Assembly: GCA_902801845.1 (NCBI GenBank)
Contig: CADCJW010000002.1
Coordinates: 431,627-495,626 of the forward strand
Length of the DNA: 64,000 nt
Source of the DNA: an uncultured Eubacteriales bacterium
GTDB lineage: Bacteria; Bacillota; Clostridia; Christensenellales; CAG-138
Reading direction: 5' to 3'
Below the pieces are notes generated by a model, which was given only the letters and a program-made list of their open reading frames with translations, was not told the origin of the DNA and did not search any database. Each line of letters opens with the position of its first letter. Position 1 is the stretch's first letter. This document shows, in pieces, positions 15,341 through 26,701 of this stretch. A program made the translations under genes and the position numbers.

Positions 15341-18300
15341 TCAATCGAAGTACCTGACCGCGGCCTCGAACATGCGGCTGTCGTAGGTGCCGGGAACGTT
15401 TCGGTAGAGGCCGGCGCCGATGCGCTCGCTGTGGCCCATCTTGCCGAAGACGCGGCCGTCCGGGGAGGTGATGCCCTCGATGGCGTAGAGGGAGCCGTTG
15501 GGATTGAAGCGCACGTTTAGGGTGGCCCGGCCCTCAAGATCCACGTATTGTGTGGCGATCTGGCCGTTTTCCGCCAGCTTGCGGATGAGGGCCTCGTCGG
15601 CGATGAAGCGGCCCTCCCCGTGGGAGATGGGCACGTTCACCACGTCGCCCACGTCCATGAGGCTGAGCCAGGGGGACAGATTGGAGGCGATCCGGGTCCG
15701 CACGATCCGGGACTGGTGCCGGTGGATCAGGTTGTAGGTCAGGGTGGGGCAGCTTTCGTCCGTGTCCATGATCCGGCCGAAGGGCACCAGGCCCAGCTTG
15801 ATGAGGGCCTGGAAGCCGTTGCAGATGCCGCACATGAGGCCGTCCCGGTTGTCTAAAAGGTCCGTGACCCCGTCCTTGATGCGCTCGTTGCGGAAGAAGG
15901 CGGTGATGAACTTGCCGCTGCCGTCGGGCTCGTCGCCGCCGGAGAAGCCGCCGGGAAGGAAGACCATCTGGGCGTTTTTCAGAGCCCGACTGAACCGGTC
16001 CGTGGAGGCCACGATGCCCGCGGCGGACAGGTTGTTGAGGACCAGCACCACGGGCTCGCCCCCCGCGTCCCGAACGGCCTTGGCGCTGTCGTACTCGCAG
16101 TTGGTGCCGGGGAACACGGGGATCAGCACCCGGGGCTTGGCCACATGGACTTTGGCCTTGGGATGGGCGGCGGCCACGTAGCTGAAGTTCTCCACCGGGC
16201 CCTCCGGCGCGGGGATGTTGCAGGGGTAGACCCCCTCCAGCCGGTCCTCATAGATCCGCTGCAGGGCCGCCCCGCCCAAAGTTTCCGCCCCGTAGGTGAA
16301 GGCGAAGTCCGCCCTGGTCTCGCCCAGGAGGAGGCCCTCCTCCAAAGGCTCCGTGAGCTCCAGCAGGAACCTGCCGGGCCGATCCTCCAGAAGCGTCTCA
16401 AGGGGTACCTTGGGATCGAACCGGAAGCCCAAACCGTTGCCGAAGGCCATCTTCATCACGGCAGCCGCCGCGCCGCCCCGCTCCGGGGTGTAGGCAGCCA
16501 CCGCCTTGCCGCTGTGAAGCAGCTCCGCCACCCGATCGAAGAGGGCCAGAAGGGACTCCTTCCCGGGCAGGCCGTTCTCGTCGTATGCGGGGGAAAGCAG
16601 CGCCACCGGATGGCCCGCGCCCTTGAAATCGTTGGATACGATGTGCTCCTCCGCCTCCGTGGTGACGGCGAAGGACACCAGCGTGGGGGGCACGTCCAGA
16701 TTTTCGAAGGTGCCGCTCATGGAGTCCTTGCCGCCGATGGCCCCGATGCCCAGATCCATCTGGGCCCGGAAGGCTCCCAGCAGGGCCGCGAAGGGCATGC
16801 CCCACCGCTTGGGGTCCCGGCCGGGCTTGGCAAAATACTCCTGGAAGGTCAGATACACGTCCTCGAAGCTGGCGCCGGTGGCGACGAGCTTGGAGACGGA
16901 CTCCACCACCGCGCCGTAGGCCCCGTGGAAGGGGCTCTCGCCGGTGAGGATGGGGTCGTAGCCCCAGGCCATGAGGGAGCAGGTCTTCGTGTGCTTCTTC
17001 TCCATGGACACCTTCTGGACCATGGCCTGGACCGGGGTCATCTGGTGCTTGCCGCCGAAGGGCATGAGCACCGCCCCCGCGCCGATGGTGGAATCGAACC
17101 GCTCGGAGAGGCCCCTGCGGGAGCAGACGTTGAGGTCGCCGGCCAGCCGCGTCATATTCTCCCCGAAGGAGCCCGTGACGGGCTTGGGCTCCAGGGCGGG
17201 CCGGGGCGCCTGGATCCGGATATGCTTGGGGGCGCCGTTGGAATTCAAAAAGTCTCGACCGATGTCCACGATTCGCTTTCCGTTCCAGGTCATGACCAGC
17301 CTTGGCTCCTCCGTGACCCGGGCCACGGGACAGGCCTGCAGGTTCTCCTCCTGCGCCAGGCTCAAAAACCGGTCCACGTCCTCCCGGGCCACCACCACGG
17401 CCATCCGCTCCTGGGATTCGCTGATGGCCAGCTCCGTGCCGTCCAATCCCTCATACTTTTTGGGCACCGCGTTTAGATCGATGAGCAGCCCGTCGGCCAG
17501 CTCGCCGATGGCCACGGACACGCCGCCCGCGCCGAAGTCGTTGCACCGCTTGATCATCCGGCAGGCGGTGGGGTTCCGAAACAGCCGCTGGAGCTTCCGC
17601 TCCTCGGGAGCGTTCCCCTTCTGCACCTCCGCCCCGCAGGTCTCCACGGAGTGGGCGGTGTGGGCCTTGCTGGAGCCCGTGGCCCCGCCGATGCCGTCCC
17701 GGCCCGTGGAGCCGCCCAACAGGATGACCGCGTCCCCGGGGATGGGCCGCTCCCGGCGCACGTTCTCAGCCGGCGCGGCGGCGATGACCGCCCCGATCTC
17801 CATGCGCTTGGCGGCGTAGCCCGGATGATAGATCTCGTCCACGATCCCCGTAGCGAGGCCGATCTGGTTCCCGTAGGAGGCGTAGCCCGCCGCCGCCGTG
17901 GTGACCAGCTTCCGCTGAGGGAGCTTGCCGGGGATGGTCTCGCTGACGGGCCGGGTGGGATCCGCCGCCCCGGTGACCCGCATGGCCCCGTATACGTAGG
18001 CCCGGCCGGAGAGGGGGTCCCGGATGGCGCCGCCGATGCAGGTGGCCGCGCCGCCGAAGGGCTCGATCTCCGTGGGGTGGTTGTGGGTCTCGTTCTTGAA
18101 GAGCAGGAGCCAGGGCTCCTTCTTCCCGTCGGCGTCCACCTCCATCTTCACGGTGCAGGCGTTGATCTCCTCGGATTCGTCCAGCTTGTCGAGCTTCCCC
18201 TGGGCCTTCAGATGCTTGGCCGCCAGGGTGGCGATGTCCATGAGGCAGACGGGCTTGGTCCGGCCGAGGGCCCTGCGGGTATCAAGATAGCTCTCATAGG

Positions 18301-19030
18301 CCCGCTGCAAAAGCTCGTCCTCGAAGGCGACGTCATCGATCTCGGTCAAAAAGGTGGTGTGGCGGCAGTGATCGGACCAGTAGGTGTCGATCATGCGGAT
18401 CTCGGTGATGGTGGGGTCCCGGCCCTCGTCGGCGAAGTACCGCTGGCAGAAGGCGATGTCGTCCACGTCCATGGCGAGGCCGTAGTCCCGGATGAAGGCG
18501 GAAAGGCCCGCCCCGTCCAGGGCCCGGAAGCCCGTCAGGGTCTTCACCTCGGTGGGGATGGCGTAAGCCGTCCGCAGGGTCTCGGGCTTCTCCAAGGACG
18601 ATTCCCGGGCCTCCACCGGGTTGATGACGTATTTCTTGATCTCGGCGATCTCCCCCTCGGTCAGGGCCCCGTAGAGGACGTAGACCTTGGCGGAGCGGAT
18701 CAAGGGCCGCTCCCCCTGGGAGATGAGCTGGATGCACTGGGCCGCGGAATCCGCCCGCTGGTCGAACTGGCCCGGCAGATACTCCACGGCGAACACCGTC
18801 CCGCCGCCGAAATCGGGGGTCTCGGTGGCCGTGTCCACCTGGGGCTCCGAAAACACGGTGCGCACCGCCTGGTCGAAGAGGGCCTTGGAGATGTCCTCCC
18901 CGTCGTACCGGTTCAACAGCCTGAGCCCGGTGAGGGAACCGATGCCCAAAAAGTCCGTCAGCTCCCGCTGCAGGGCCTCCGCCTCCTGGGCAAAGCCCGG
19001 CTTCTTTTCCACGAAGATCCGATATACCAT
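15341..19030 (-). CDS. purL: Phosphoribosylformylglycinamidine synthase, single chain
   Basis: Converts FGAR + glutamine + ATP to FGAM. The 1229-aa chain combines the FGAM synthase core (two AIRS-type halves; for example LLFKNETHNHPTEIEPFGGAAT) with a C-terminal class I glutaminase domain whose nucleophile lies in LMCGICNGFQALIKLG. This is the clostridial large-PurL type, so separate purQ and purS genes are not needed. The start at 19030 gives the usual N-terminus and is 1 nt from the purD stop. It is the last gene of the purine operon. Confidence 0.96.
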   Translation of the reverse strand: MVYRIFVEKKPGFAQEAEALQRELTDFLGIGSLTGLRLLNRYDGEDISKALFDQAVRTVFSEPQVDTATETPDFGGGTVFAVEYLPGQFDQRADSAAQCIQLISQGERPLIRSAKVYVLYGALTEGEIAEIKKYVINPVEARESSLEKPETLRTAYAIPTEVKTLTGFRALDGAGLSAFIRDYGLAMDVDDIAFCQRYFADEGRDPTITEIRMIDTYWSDHCRHTTFLTEIDDVAFEDELLQRAYESYLDTRRALGRTKPVCLMDIATLAAKHLKAQGKLDKLDESEEINACTVKMEVDADGKKEPWLLLFKNETHNHPTEIEPFGGAATCIGGAIRDPLSGRAYVYGAMRVTGAADPTRPVSETIPGKLPQRKLVTTAAAGYASYGNQIGLATGIVDEIYHPGYAAKRMEIGAVIAAAPAENVRRERPIPGDAVILLGGSTGRDGIGGATGSSKAHTAHSVETCGAEVQKGNAPEERKLQRLFRNPTACRMIKRCNDFGAGGVSVAIGELADGLLIDLNAVPKKYEGLDGTELAISESQERMAVVVAREDVDRFLSLAQEENLQACPVARVTEEPRLVMTWNGKRIVDIGRDFLNSNGAPKHIRIQAPRPALEPKPVTGSFGENMTRLAGDLNVCSRRGLSERFDSTIGAGAVLMPFGGKHQMTPVQAMVQKVSMEKKHTKTCSLMAWGYDPILTGESPFHGAYGAVVESVSKLVATGASFEDVYLTFQEYFAKPGRDPKRWGMPFAALLGAFRAQMDLGIGAIGGKDSMSGTFENLDVPPTLVSFAVTTEAEEHIVSNDFKGAGHPVALLSPAYDENGLPGKESLLALFDRVAELLHSGKAVAAYTPERGGAAAAVMKMAFGNGLGFRFDPKVPLETLLEDRPGRFLLELTEPLEEGLLLGETRADFAFTYGAETLGGAALQRIYEDRLEGVYPCNIPAPEGPVENFSYVAAAHPKAKVHVAKPRVLIPVFPGTNCEYDSAKAVRDAGGEPVVLVLNNLSAAGIVASTDRFSRALKNAQMVFLPGGFSGGDEPDGSGKFITAFFRNERIKDGVTDLLDNRDGLMCGICNGFQALIKLGLVPFGRIMDTDESCPTLTYNLIHRHQSRIVRTRIASNLSPWLSLMDVGDVVNVPISHGEGRFIADEALIRKLAENGQIATQYVDLEGRATLNVRFNPNGSLYAIEGITSPDGRVFGKMGHSERIGAGLYRNVPGTYDSRMFEAAVRYFD

Positions 19031-19031
19031 A

Positions 19032-20291
19032 TCACGCCTCCAACGCCCGCTTGCCGATGTCCCGGCGATAAAACTCGTTTGTAAAGGAGACCTGCTCCAC
19101 CTGCCCGTAGGCGAGGGCCAACGCCTCCCGCAGATCCTTGCCCCTGGCCACCACGCCCAGGACCCGGCCGCCACTGGTGTAGAGCTTCCCGTCCTTCTCC
19201 TTGGCGCCGGCAAAGAGCAGATGGGGCCGGACCGCCTCGGTCATGGAGATCTCAAACCCCTTCTCGTAGGCAAGGGGATATCCCTGGGAAGCCAGGATCA
19301 CGCAAGCCGCCGCCCCGTCAGCGAAGCGGACCTCCGCCTCGCTCAAACGCTCCTCGGTCACCGCCTGCATGACGGTGAACAGATCGCTTTCCAAAAGGGC
19401 CAGCACCACCTGGGTCTCCGGGTCCCCGAAGCGGCAGTTGTACTCGATCACCTTGGGGCCCTTCTCCGTCAGCATGAGGCCGAAGTAGAGGCACCCCTTG
19501 AAGGGCCGCCCCTCCGCCGCCATGCCCCGGATGGTGGGCAAAAAGATCTCCGCCATGCACCGGTCGGCCACTGCCGCCGTGTAGTAGGGGTTGGGGGCCA
19601 CGGTGCCCATGCCGCCGGTGTTCAGCCCCTTATCCCCGTCGAGAGCCCGCTTGTGGTCCATGGAGCTGACCATGGGCACCAGGGTCTTCCCGTCGGTAAA
19701 GGCCAGGACCGACACCTCGGGCCCGGTCAAAAACTCCTCGATGACCACGGTCTCCCCGCTGTGGCCGAATTTGCCCTCGCACATGGCCGCCCGGACCGCC
19801 GCTTCCGCCGCCTGCCGGGTCTCGGCGATGACCACGCCCTTGCCCAGGGCCAGGCCGTCCGCCTTGATGACGGTGGGCAGGGGGCAGTCCTTCACGTACT
19901 CAAGGGCCGCCGCCGGGTCGGAAAAGGTGTGATAGGCCGCGGTGGGGATGCGGTGCCGGGCCATGAAATCCTTGGCGAAGGCCTTGCTCCCCTCCAGGAT
20001 GGCGGCCGCCTTGTTGGGGCCGAAGCAGGGCACCCCCTGCCCCTCCAGCAGGTCCACCGCCCCCAGGACCAGGGGATCGTCGGGGGTGACCACCGCGTAG
20101 TCGATGGCTTTCTCCCGGGCGAAGGCCGCGATGGCGGGCAAATCCGTGGCGCCGATGGGCACGCAAACGGCCTCCCGGGCCATGCCTCCGTTGCCGGGCA
20201 GCACGTACAGCTCGTCGATCTGCCGGTTCTCCCGCAGTTTCTTCACGATGGCGTGCTCCCGCCCGCCGCCGCCGATGACCATGACGTTCAT
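19032..20291 (-). CDS. purD: Phosphoribosylamine-glycine ligase
   Basis: GAR synthetase, the second step of purine synthesis (PRA + glycine + ATP). The 419-aa ATP-grasp protein starts with the family signature MNVMVIGGGGREHAIV and carries PTVIKADGLALGKGV, the ATP-grasp core, plus NCRFGDPETQVVL, the metal-binding stretch. It starts 10 nt after the AICAR transformylase gene. Confidence 0.97.
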   Translation of the reverse strand: MNVMVIGGGGREHAIVKKLRENRQIDELYVLPGNGGMAREAVCVPIGATDLPAIAAFAREKAIDYAVVTPDDPLVLGAVDLLEGQGVPCFGPNKAAAILEGSKAFAKDFMARHRIPTAAYHTFSDPAAALEYVKDCPLPTVIKADGLALGKGVVIAETRQAAEAAVRAAMCEGKFGHSGETVVIEEFLTGPEVSVLAFTDGKTLVPMVSSMDHKRALDGDKGLNTGGMGTVAPNPYYTAAVADRCMAEIFLPTIRGMAAEGRPFKGCLYFGLMLTEKGPKVIEYNCRFGDPETQVVLALLESDLFTVMQAVTEERLSEAEVRFADGAAACVILASQGYPLAYEKGFEISMTEAVRPHLLFAGAKEKDGKLYTSGGRVLGVVARGKDLREALALAYGQVEQVSFTNEFYRRDIGKRALEA

Positions 20292-20301
20292 AGGTACCTC
20301 C

Positions 20302-21486
20302 TTAGTGGTGGAACAGGCGCAGGCCCGTAAAGGCCATGACCATGCCGTGTTTGTCGCAGCAGTCGATGACCGCGTCGTCCCGGATGGAGCCGCCGGGCTC
20401 CGCCACGTATTGTACGCCGGAGCGGAAGGCCCGCTCGATATTGTCGGAGAAGGGGAAGAAGGCGTCGGACCCCAGGGCCACGTTCCGGACGGTATCGAGA
20501 TACGCCCGCTGCTCCGCCCTGGTGAAGGGCTCCGGCCGCCGGGTGAAGTACCGCTGCCAAACCCCGTCCGCGGTCACATCCTCCTCATTTTGGTTGATAT
20601 AGCCGTCCACGGCGTTGTCCCGGTCCGGCCGGCCCAGCCCCGGCTTGAAGGGAAGGTCCAGGACCTTGTCCGCCTGGCGCAAGAACCAGGTGTCCGCCTT
20701 GGTGCCGGCGAGGCGGGTGCAGTGGATGCGGGACTGCTGCCCCGCGCCCACGCCGATAGCCTGGCCGTCCACGGCGTAACAGACGGAGTTGGACTGGGTG
20801 TATTTCAGGGTGACGAGGGACACGATCAGGTCCCGCGCCCCGCTCTCGGGCAGGTCCTTGTTGGCGGTGACCAGGTTGGAAAGCAGGCTCCTGTCGATCC
20901 TGCAGTCGTTCCGCCCCTGCTCGAAGGTGACGCCGAAGACTTGCTTTTTCTCCCGGGCCGCGGGCACGTAGTCCGGGTCGATTTCAACCACGTTGTATTT
21001 CCCGCCCCGCTTGGTCCGCAAGATCTCCAAGGCCTCCGGTTCGTAGCCCGGGGCGATGACCCCGTCGCTGACCTCCCGCTTGATAAGGCGGGCGGTGGTC
21101 ACGTCGCACACGTCGCTCAGGGCCACCCAGTCGCCGAAGGAGCAGAGCCTATCCGTGCCCCGGGCCCGGGCGTAGGCGCAGGCCAGGGGGGAATCGTCCA
21201 GCCCCGGCACGTCCTCCACGAAGCAGGCCCGTTTCAGCCTGTCGTCAAGGGGCAGGCCCAAAGCGCTGCCGCTGGGGGACACGTGCTTGAAGGAGGCCGC
21301 CGCGGGCAGGCCCAGGGCCCCCTTCAGCTCCCGCACCAGCTGCCAGGCGTTGAGAGCGTCCAAAAAGTTGATATAGCCGGGGCGGCCCCACAGGACCTGC
21401 ACCGGCAGAGCCCCGCCGTCCGCCATATAGATGCGGGCGGGCTTCTGGTTGGGGTTGCAGCCGTATTTGAGTTCGAACTCGTTCAT
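20302..21486 (-). CDS. AICAR transformylase, stand-alone PurH domain
   Basis: A 394-aa protein covering only the formyltransferase half of PurH: FKHVSPSGSALG near the N-terminus (the K-H pair used in formyl transfer), SNSVCYAVDGQAIGVGAGQQSR in conserved order, and the C-terminal AFFPFSDNIERA plus PGGSIRDDAVIDCCD. It transfers a formyl group from 10-formyl-THF to AICAR. The IMP cyclohydrolase half of normal PurH is missing, and the next upstream gene supplies that activity as a PurO-like protein. Similar stand-alone forms occur in other Clostridia. Confidence 0.93.
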   Translation of the reverse strand: MNEFELKYGCNPNQKPARIYMADGGALPVQVLWGRPGYINFLDALNAWQLVRELKGALGLPAAASFKHVSPSGSALGLPLDDRLKRACFVEDVPGLDDSPLACAYARARGTDRLCSFGDWVALSDVCDVTTARLIKREVSDGVIAPGYEPEALEILRTKRGGKYNVVEIDPDYVPAAREKKQVFGVTFEQGRNDCRIDRSLLSNLVTANKDLPESGARDLIVSLVTLKYTQSNSVCYAVDGQAIGVGAGQQSRIHCTRLAGTKADTWFLRQADKVLDLPFKPGLGRPDRDNAVDGYINQNEEDVTADGVWQRYFTRRPEPFTRAEQRAYLDTVRNVALGSDAFFPFSDNIERAFRSGVQYVAEPGGSIRDDAVIDCCDKHGMVMAFTGLRLFHH

Positions 21487-21495
21487 GGGGCCTCC

Positions 21496-22212
21496 TTAGT
21501 TCTTGTTGATGAGGGTCTCGCTGACGGCCCCGGTCAACACATCGGTGTACCGCACGTAGAGGGAGATGCGGTTGTTCTCGTCCAGGGCGGCCCAGAGGGC
21601 CTCGGAAAATTCGTCGATGTCGTCCAGCATCCTCACCCGCTTGGGCTCCCCCTGGAAGGTGGGCAGCGGGTCGCCGTCGGTGACGTAGGTGTGGAGGAAG
21701 TGGCCAAGGCCCGCCTTCGCCGGGTAGCTGAAGGTGTATCGGCTGCAGCCGCTTCCGGCTTCGTCGATGCTCTTCAAAATGCTCATCTCATAGGAAAAAT
21801 CCCCGTTTTCAAAGGTCAGCAGGCCGCTGATCCGGGGGGTGAAGTTGGGACCGTCGGGCTCGAAGCAGCGGGAAGAGAGGGCTTCGGAAAAGCTCTTGCC
21901 CGCCTGCAGCCCCTCATAGACGGTGTCCGTCTGGTCCCCGTTGGTGAGGATGAGCCTGTTCCCATACTGCCGCAGGGCGGCGTAGATGATGAGGCTGGGG
22001 TCCTTCACCCGGCTGGGGTCGAAGGGCTCCGTAAAGAGGGCCCCGTCCCGGATCACGAAGATCCTATTCCGGGAGTTGTCGCTGCGGCCCATGATGAAAT
22101 AGGCGCAGACGGCTTGGCTGCCGTCGGGGGTCTTGCCCATGACGATGCCCCGGCCCGGATAGGGGTTGCCGGTAAGCAGGGTGGAAATATCCTGTGCGCC
22201 GTAGATGTCCAT
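21496..22212 (-). CDS. IMP cyclohydrolase, PurO-like
   Basis: A 238-aa protein of the IMP cyclohydrolase family first known from archaea (PurO). It begins with NPYPGRGIVMG, characteristic of the family, and continues with VCAYFIMGRSDNSRNRIF and SLIIYAALRQ. It closes the ring of FAICAR to give IMP. It is encoded directly upstream of the transformylase (9-nt gap), which lacks its own cyclohydrolase domain, so the pair replaces bifunctional PurH. Confidence 0.92.
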   Translation of the reverse strand: MDIYGAQDISTLLTGNPYPGRGIVMGKTPDGSQAVCAYFIMGRSDNSRNRIFVIRDGALFTEPFDPSRVKDPSLIIYAALRQYGNRLILTNGDQTDTVYEGLQAGKSFSEALSSRCFEPDGPNFTPRISGLLTFENGDFSYEMSILKSIDEAGSGCSRYTFSYPAKAGLGHFLHTYVTDGDPLPTFQGEPKRVRMLDDIDEFSEALWAALDENNRISLYVRYTDVLTGAVSETLINKN

Positions 22213-22221
22213 GGTGTCCTC

Positions 22222-22857
22222 CTATTCTTGGGTATCCCGCCGGGAGACGATCTCTCGGCTCACCAGCTCCACCGCCCGGGGGAGCAGCTTCCATTCCGCC
22301 TGCTCCATGACCCGGCGCTGCAGCGTCTCCGGGGTGTCCCCCGGTCGGACCCGGACCGCCTTTTGAAAGAGGATCTCTCCCCCGTCCGGGACCTCGTTGA
22401 CGAAATGGACCGTGGCGCCGGTCACCTTCACGCCCTTTTGGAGGGCGGCCTCGTGGACCCTCAGCCCGTAGAACCCCTCGCCGCAGAAGGCGGGGATCAA
22501 GGACGGGTGCACGTTCAAGATCCGCCGGGGCCAGCGGTCGGTGAAGGCTCCGCTGAGGATGGCCAAAAAGCCCGCCAGCACGATGAGCTCGATGCCCCGG
22601 TCCGTCAAAGCCTTTTGGAGGGCCGCTTCAAAGCCCGCCTGGCCGCCGCAGGCCTTTTTCGTCAGGGTGAGGGCCTCCACCCCCGCCGCTTTGGCCCGCT
22701 CCAGGGCGTAGGCGCCGGTCCGGTTGGAGACCACCAACGATACCTCCCCGTGGGGGAGCTTCCCCGCCGCCTGGGCGTCCAAAATGGCCTGCAGATTGGT
22801 GCCGCCGCCGGAGACCAGCACGGCGATCTTCGCCTTGGGCCGGCTTTTGCTCAGCAT
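22222..22857 (-). CDS. purN: Phosphoribosylglycinamide formyltransferase
   Basis: 10-formyl-THF-dependent GAR transformylase (211 aa). Signatures: VSGGGTNLQAIL (substrate phosphate binding) at the N-terminus, the catalytic stretch ILNVHPSLIPAF with the active-site Asn and His, and TGATVHFVNEVPDGGEIL with the catalytic Asp. Its start overlaps the end of purM by 7 nt, so the two are translationally coupled. Confidence 0.97.
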   Translation of the reverse strand: MLSKSRPKAKIAVLVSGGGTNLQAILDAQAAGKLPHGEVSLVVSNRTGAYALERAKAAGVEALTLTKKACGGQAGFEAALQKALTDRGIELIVLAGFLAILSGAFTDRWPRRILNVHPSLIPAFCGEGFYGLRVHEAALQKGVKVTGATVHFVNEVPDGGEILFQKAVRVRPGDTPETLQRRVMEQAEWKLLPRAVELVSREIVSRRDTQE

Positions 22858-23897
22858 ATGACGATCTTCTCCTCGCTCTCTTCGATGACGCCGATCCGAT
22901 AGGCGTCCTCCCCGTTCTCCCGAAGGATCTCAAGGGCTTTCTCGGCGTCCTTTTCGGCCACCACCAGGCTCATGCCCACGCCCATGTTGAAGGTGTTGAA
23001 CATGTCCCGTTCGGGGATGTTGCCCCGCTTTTGGATCAGGTGGAAGATGGGCAGCACCCGCACGCGGGCCCGGTCGATCCTGGCGCACAGGCCCTGGGGG
23101 ATGCTGCGGGGGATGTTCTCATAGAAGCCGCCGCCGGTGATGTGGGAGATGCCCTTCACCTGGACCTGCTTCAAAAGGGCCAGCACCGGCTTTACGTAGA
23201 TCTTCGTAGGCGTGAGGAGGGTCTCGCCCAGGGACCTTCCGCCCAGCTCCGCCAGGGGGGCATGAAGGTCCGCGTGCTCCACGTCGAAGACCTTCCGCAC
23301 CAGGGAGAAGCCGTTGGAATGGACGCCGCTGGAGGGCAGGGCGATGATCGCGTCCCCGGGGGCCATGGTCCCGTTGTCGATGATCCGGGGCCGGTCCACG
23401 ATGCCCGTGGAATAGCCTGCGAGATCGTATTCGTCCTCCGGGTAGAAGCCGGGCATCTCGGCGGTCTCCCCGCCGATGAGGGCCGCCCCCGCCTGGACGC
23501 AGCCGTCTGCGACGCCCTTGACGATGTCGGCGATCCGCTCGGGCACGTTCCTGCCGCAGGCGATGTAATCGAGGAAGAAGAGGGGCTTGGCCCCGCAGCA
23601 GATGATGTCGTTGACGCACATGGCCACGCAGTCGATGCCCACGGTGTCGTGCCTGTCCATCAAAAAGGCCAGCTTCAGCTTGGTGCCCACGCCGTCGGTG
23701 CCGGAGACCAGCACGGGCTCGGTCATGCCGGCGATGTCCGGCACGAACAGGCCGCCGAAGCCGCCGATGTCGGAGCAGACCCCCGCCGTGGCGGTGCGGG
23801 CGATGTGGCTTTTCATGAGTTCAACGGCCTTGTAGCCGGCGGTGATGTCCACGCCCGCCGCGGCGTAGGCCTCGGACCGGGATTTAGAATCGGTCAT
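22851..23897 (-). CDS. purM: Phosphoribosylformylglycinamidine cyclo-ligase
   Basis: AIR synthetase (348 aa), closing the imidazole ring from FGAM with ATP. Family features: YAAAGVDITAGYKAVELMK at the start, GTDGVGTKLKLAF, the metal/ATP site DCVAMCVNDIICCGAKPL, GETAEMPGFY and HITGGGFYENIPR. It starts 3 nt after the purF stop. Confidence 0.97.
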   Translation of the reverse strand: MTDSKSRSEAYAAAGVDITAGYKAVELMKSHIARTATAGVCSDIGGFGGLFVPDIAGMTEPVLVSGTDGVGTKLKLAFLMDRHDTVGIDCVAMCVNDIICCGAKPLFFLDYIACGRNVPERIADIVKGVADGCVQAGAALIGGETAEMPGFYPEDEYDLAGYSTGIVDRPRIIDNGTMAPGDAIIALPSSGVHSNGFSLVRKVFDVEHADLHAPLAELGGRSLGETLLTPTKIYVKPVLALLKQVQVKGISHITGGGFYENIPRSIPQGLCARIDRARVRVLPIFHLIQKRGNIPERDMFNTFNMGVGMSLVVAEKDAEKALEILRENGEDAYRIGVIEESEEKIVIC

Positions 23898-23900
23898 AGT

Positions 23901-25325
<1,425 letters not shown>

Positions 25326-25330
25326 GGGCC

Positions 25331-26023
25331 TTACGCCTCGGCGAAGAAGAGCTTGGAAAGGGTCATGGGGTCGATGTATTCCCCGTTCTTATAGACCCGC
25401 ATGTTGCCGGAGGCGATCTCGTCGATGAGCATGACGGAGCCGTCGGTGTCGTAGCCGAACTCGAACTTGATGTCGTAGAGGACCAGGCCCTTCTCCTTCA
25501 TGTCGTCCGCCACGATCTGGGTGATCCGCTGGGTCATCTCCTTGATGGCGTCGTACTGCTCCGCCGTCATGACGCCCAGGACGATGAGGCCATCCTTCGT
25601 CACCAGGGGGTCGCCCTTCTCGTCGTTCTTGAAGGTGGTCTCCACGTAGGCGGGCAGATCCGCGCCCAGCTCCACATAGTCGCTGTAGCGGCGGTAGAAG
25701 CTGCCCACAGCCTTGTGGCGGCAGATGACCTCCAACCCCTTGCCGAAGACCTTGGCGGGCCGGACCTCCATGGTGGTGTTCCCAAGGTCCGCGGATACGT
25801 AGTGGGTCTTGATGCCGGCGGCGTTGATCTTCTCGAAGAAGTACACGGACATGCGAAGGTTCACGTCGCCCACGCCCTCGATGGTGAGGCCCACGCTGTT
25901 TTCGCCCGGATCGAAGACGCCGTCCTTGCCGGTGCAGTCGTCCTTGAATTTCAAGAGGTAGTTGCCGTTGTCCAGAGCGTACACGTTCTTGGTCTTGCCG
26001 GTATACACGAGTTTCGGTTCCAT
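25331..26023 (-). CDS. purC: SAICAR synthase
   Basis: Phosphoribosylaminoimidazole-succinocarboxamide synthase (230 aa), joining CAIR with aspartate using ATP. It has [13 protein letters not shown] at the start, [10 protein letters not shown], the conserved [15 protein letters not shown], and [14 protein letters not shown] with SGNMRVY. GGAG and family alignment favour the ATG at 26023. It starts 31 nt after purE. Confidence 0.97.
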   Translation of the reverse strand: MEPKLVYTGKTKNVYALDNGNYLLKFKDDCTGKDGVFDPGENSVGLTIEGVGDVNLRMSVYFFEKINAAGIKTHYVSADLGNTTMEVRPAKVFGKGLEVICRHKAVGSFYRRYSDYVELGADLPAYVETTFKNDEKGDPLVTKDGLIVLGVMTAEQYDAIKEMTQRITQIVADDMKEKGLVLYDIKFEFGYDTDGSVMLIDEIASGNMRVYKNGEYIDPMTLSKLFFAEA

Positions 26024-26054
26024 GGTTTTTCTCCTTTTCAAAATAAAATGGTCC

Positions 26055-26546
26055 TTATTGCAGCGCGGTCATGACCGCGGCGTCCTTCCTGAGTACGGTC
26101 TCGGCGTCGGCCCGGCGCTTTGCGGCCAGCTTCTCGGCCAGGGTCCCGTCCTCCACCGCCAGGATCTCGATAGCCAGCAGGGCGGCGTTGGCGCCCCCGT
26201 TCAGGGCCACTGTGGCCACGGGGATGCCGCTGGGCATCTGGACCGTGGAGAGGAGGGCGTCCAGCCCGTCCAGGGCCCCGCCCTTGCAGGGGATGCCGAT
26301 GACGGGAAGGGTGGTGTTGGCGGCGATGGCACCGCCCAGATGGGCGGCCATGCCCGCCACGGCGATGATGACGCCGAAACCCTGCTCCCGGGCGTTCCGG
26401 GCGAAATCCCGGGCCTCATCCGGGGTCCGATGGGCGGAAAAGATGTGGGCCTCGAAGGGGACTTCAAAGGCGGCGAGGACGTCCGTGGCCTTGCGGACCA
26501 CGGGCAGATCGCTGTCGCTGCCCATGACGATGGCAACTTTTTTCAT
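26055..26546 (-). CDS. purE: N5-CAIR mutase / AIR carboxylase
   Basis: A 163-aa PurE. The N-terminus [14 protein letters not shown] is the phosphate-binding loop, followed by SAHRTPDEA with the catalytic His and [10 protein letters not shown]. No purK gene is next to it, so either CO2 is used directly or purK lies elsewhere. It is the first gene of the purine operon; GGGAGGT and the start at 26546 directly follow the riboswitch terminator. Confidence 0.97.
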   Translation of the reverse strand: MKKVAIVMGSDSDLPVVRKATDVLAAFEVPFEAHIFSAHRTPDEARDFARNAREQGFGVIIAVAGMAAHLGGAIAANTTLPVIGIPCKGGALDGLDALLSTVQMPSGIPVATVALNGGANAALLAIEILAVEDGTLAEKLAAKRRADAETVLRKDAAVMTALQ

Positions 26547-26560
26547 GTGGTGCACCTCCC

Positions 26561-26680
26561 AAAAAAGAAATAATGGGCACATTGATCCCATGCAGGTTCA
26601 ACAATGCCCAGACGGTCGGCTACATATACGCTCCCTGTTCCTCTGCGGTGCTCCGCATTCTTCCGTCAGTCGCAAGGGGC
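26561..26680 (-). ncRNA. ZTP (pfl) riboswitch with terminator, purE leader
   Basis: The minus-strand leader has the pfl-motif blocks: GCGACTGACGG, CGGAGCACCGCAG, CAGGGAGCG, and GCCGACCGTCTGGGCA, which forms the pseudoknot half (aptamer 26602-26680). The final TGGGCATTG (26602-26610) can instead pair with CAATGTGCCCA (26574-26584), giving a stem followed by a U-rich run (26561-26570). The two structures exclude each other, so ligand binding should prevent termination. ZTP riboswitches turn on purine and one-carbon genes when 10-formyl-THF is short and ZMP/ZTP accumulates. Confidence 0.9.
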
Positions 26681-26701
26681 GGCGTTGAAAAAACACACAT
26701 A

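Noticed and set aside
20104..22902. Plus-strand ORF of 932 aa opposite purD-purN
   Set aside because: Runs across five purine genes and their junctions; no known domain, shadow of third-position GC.
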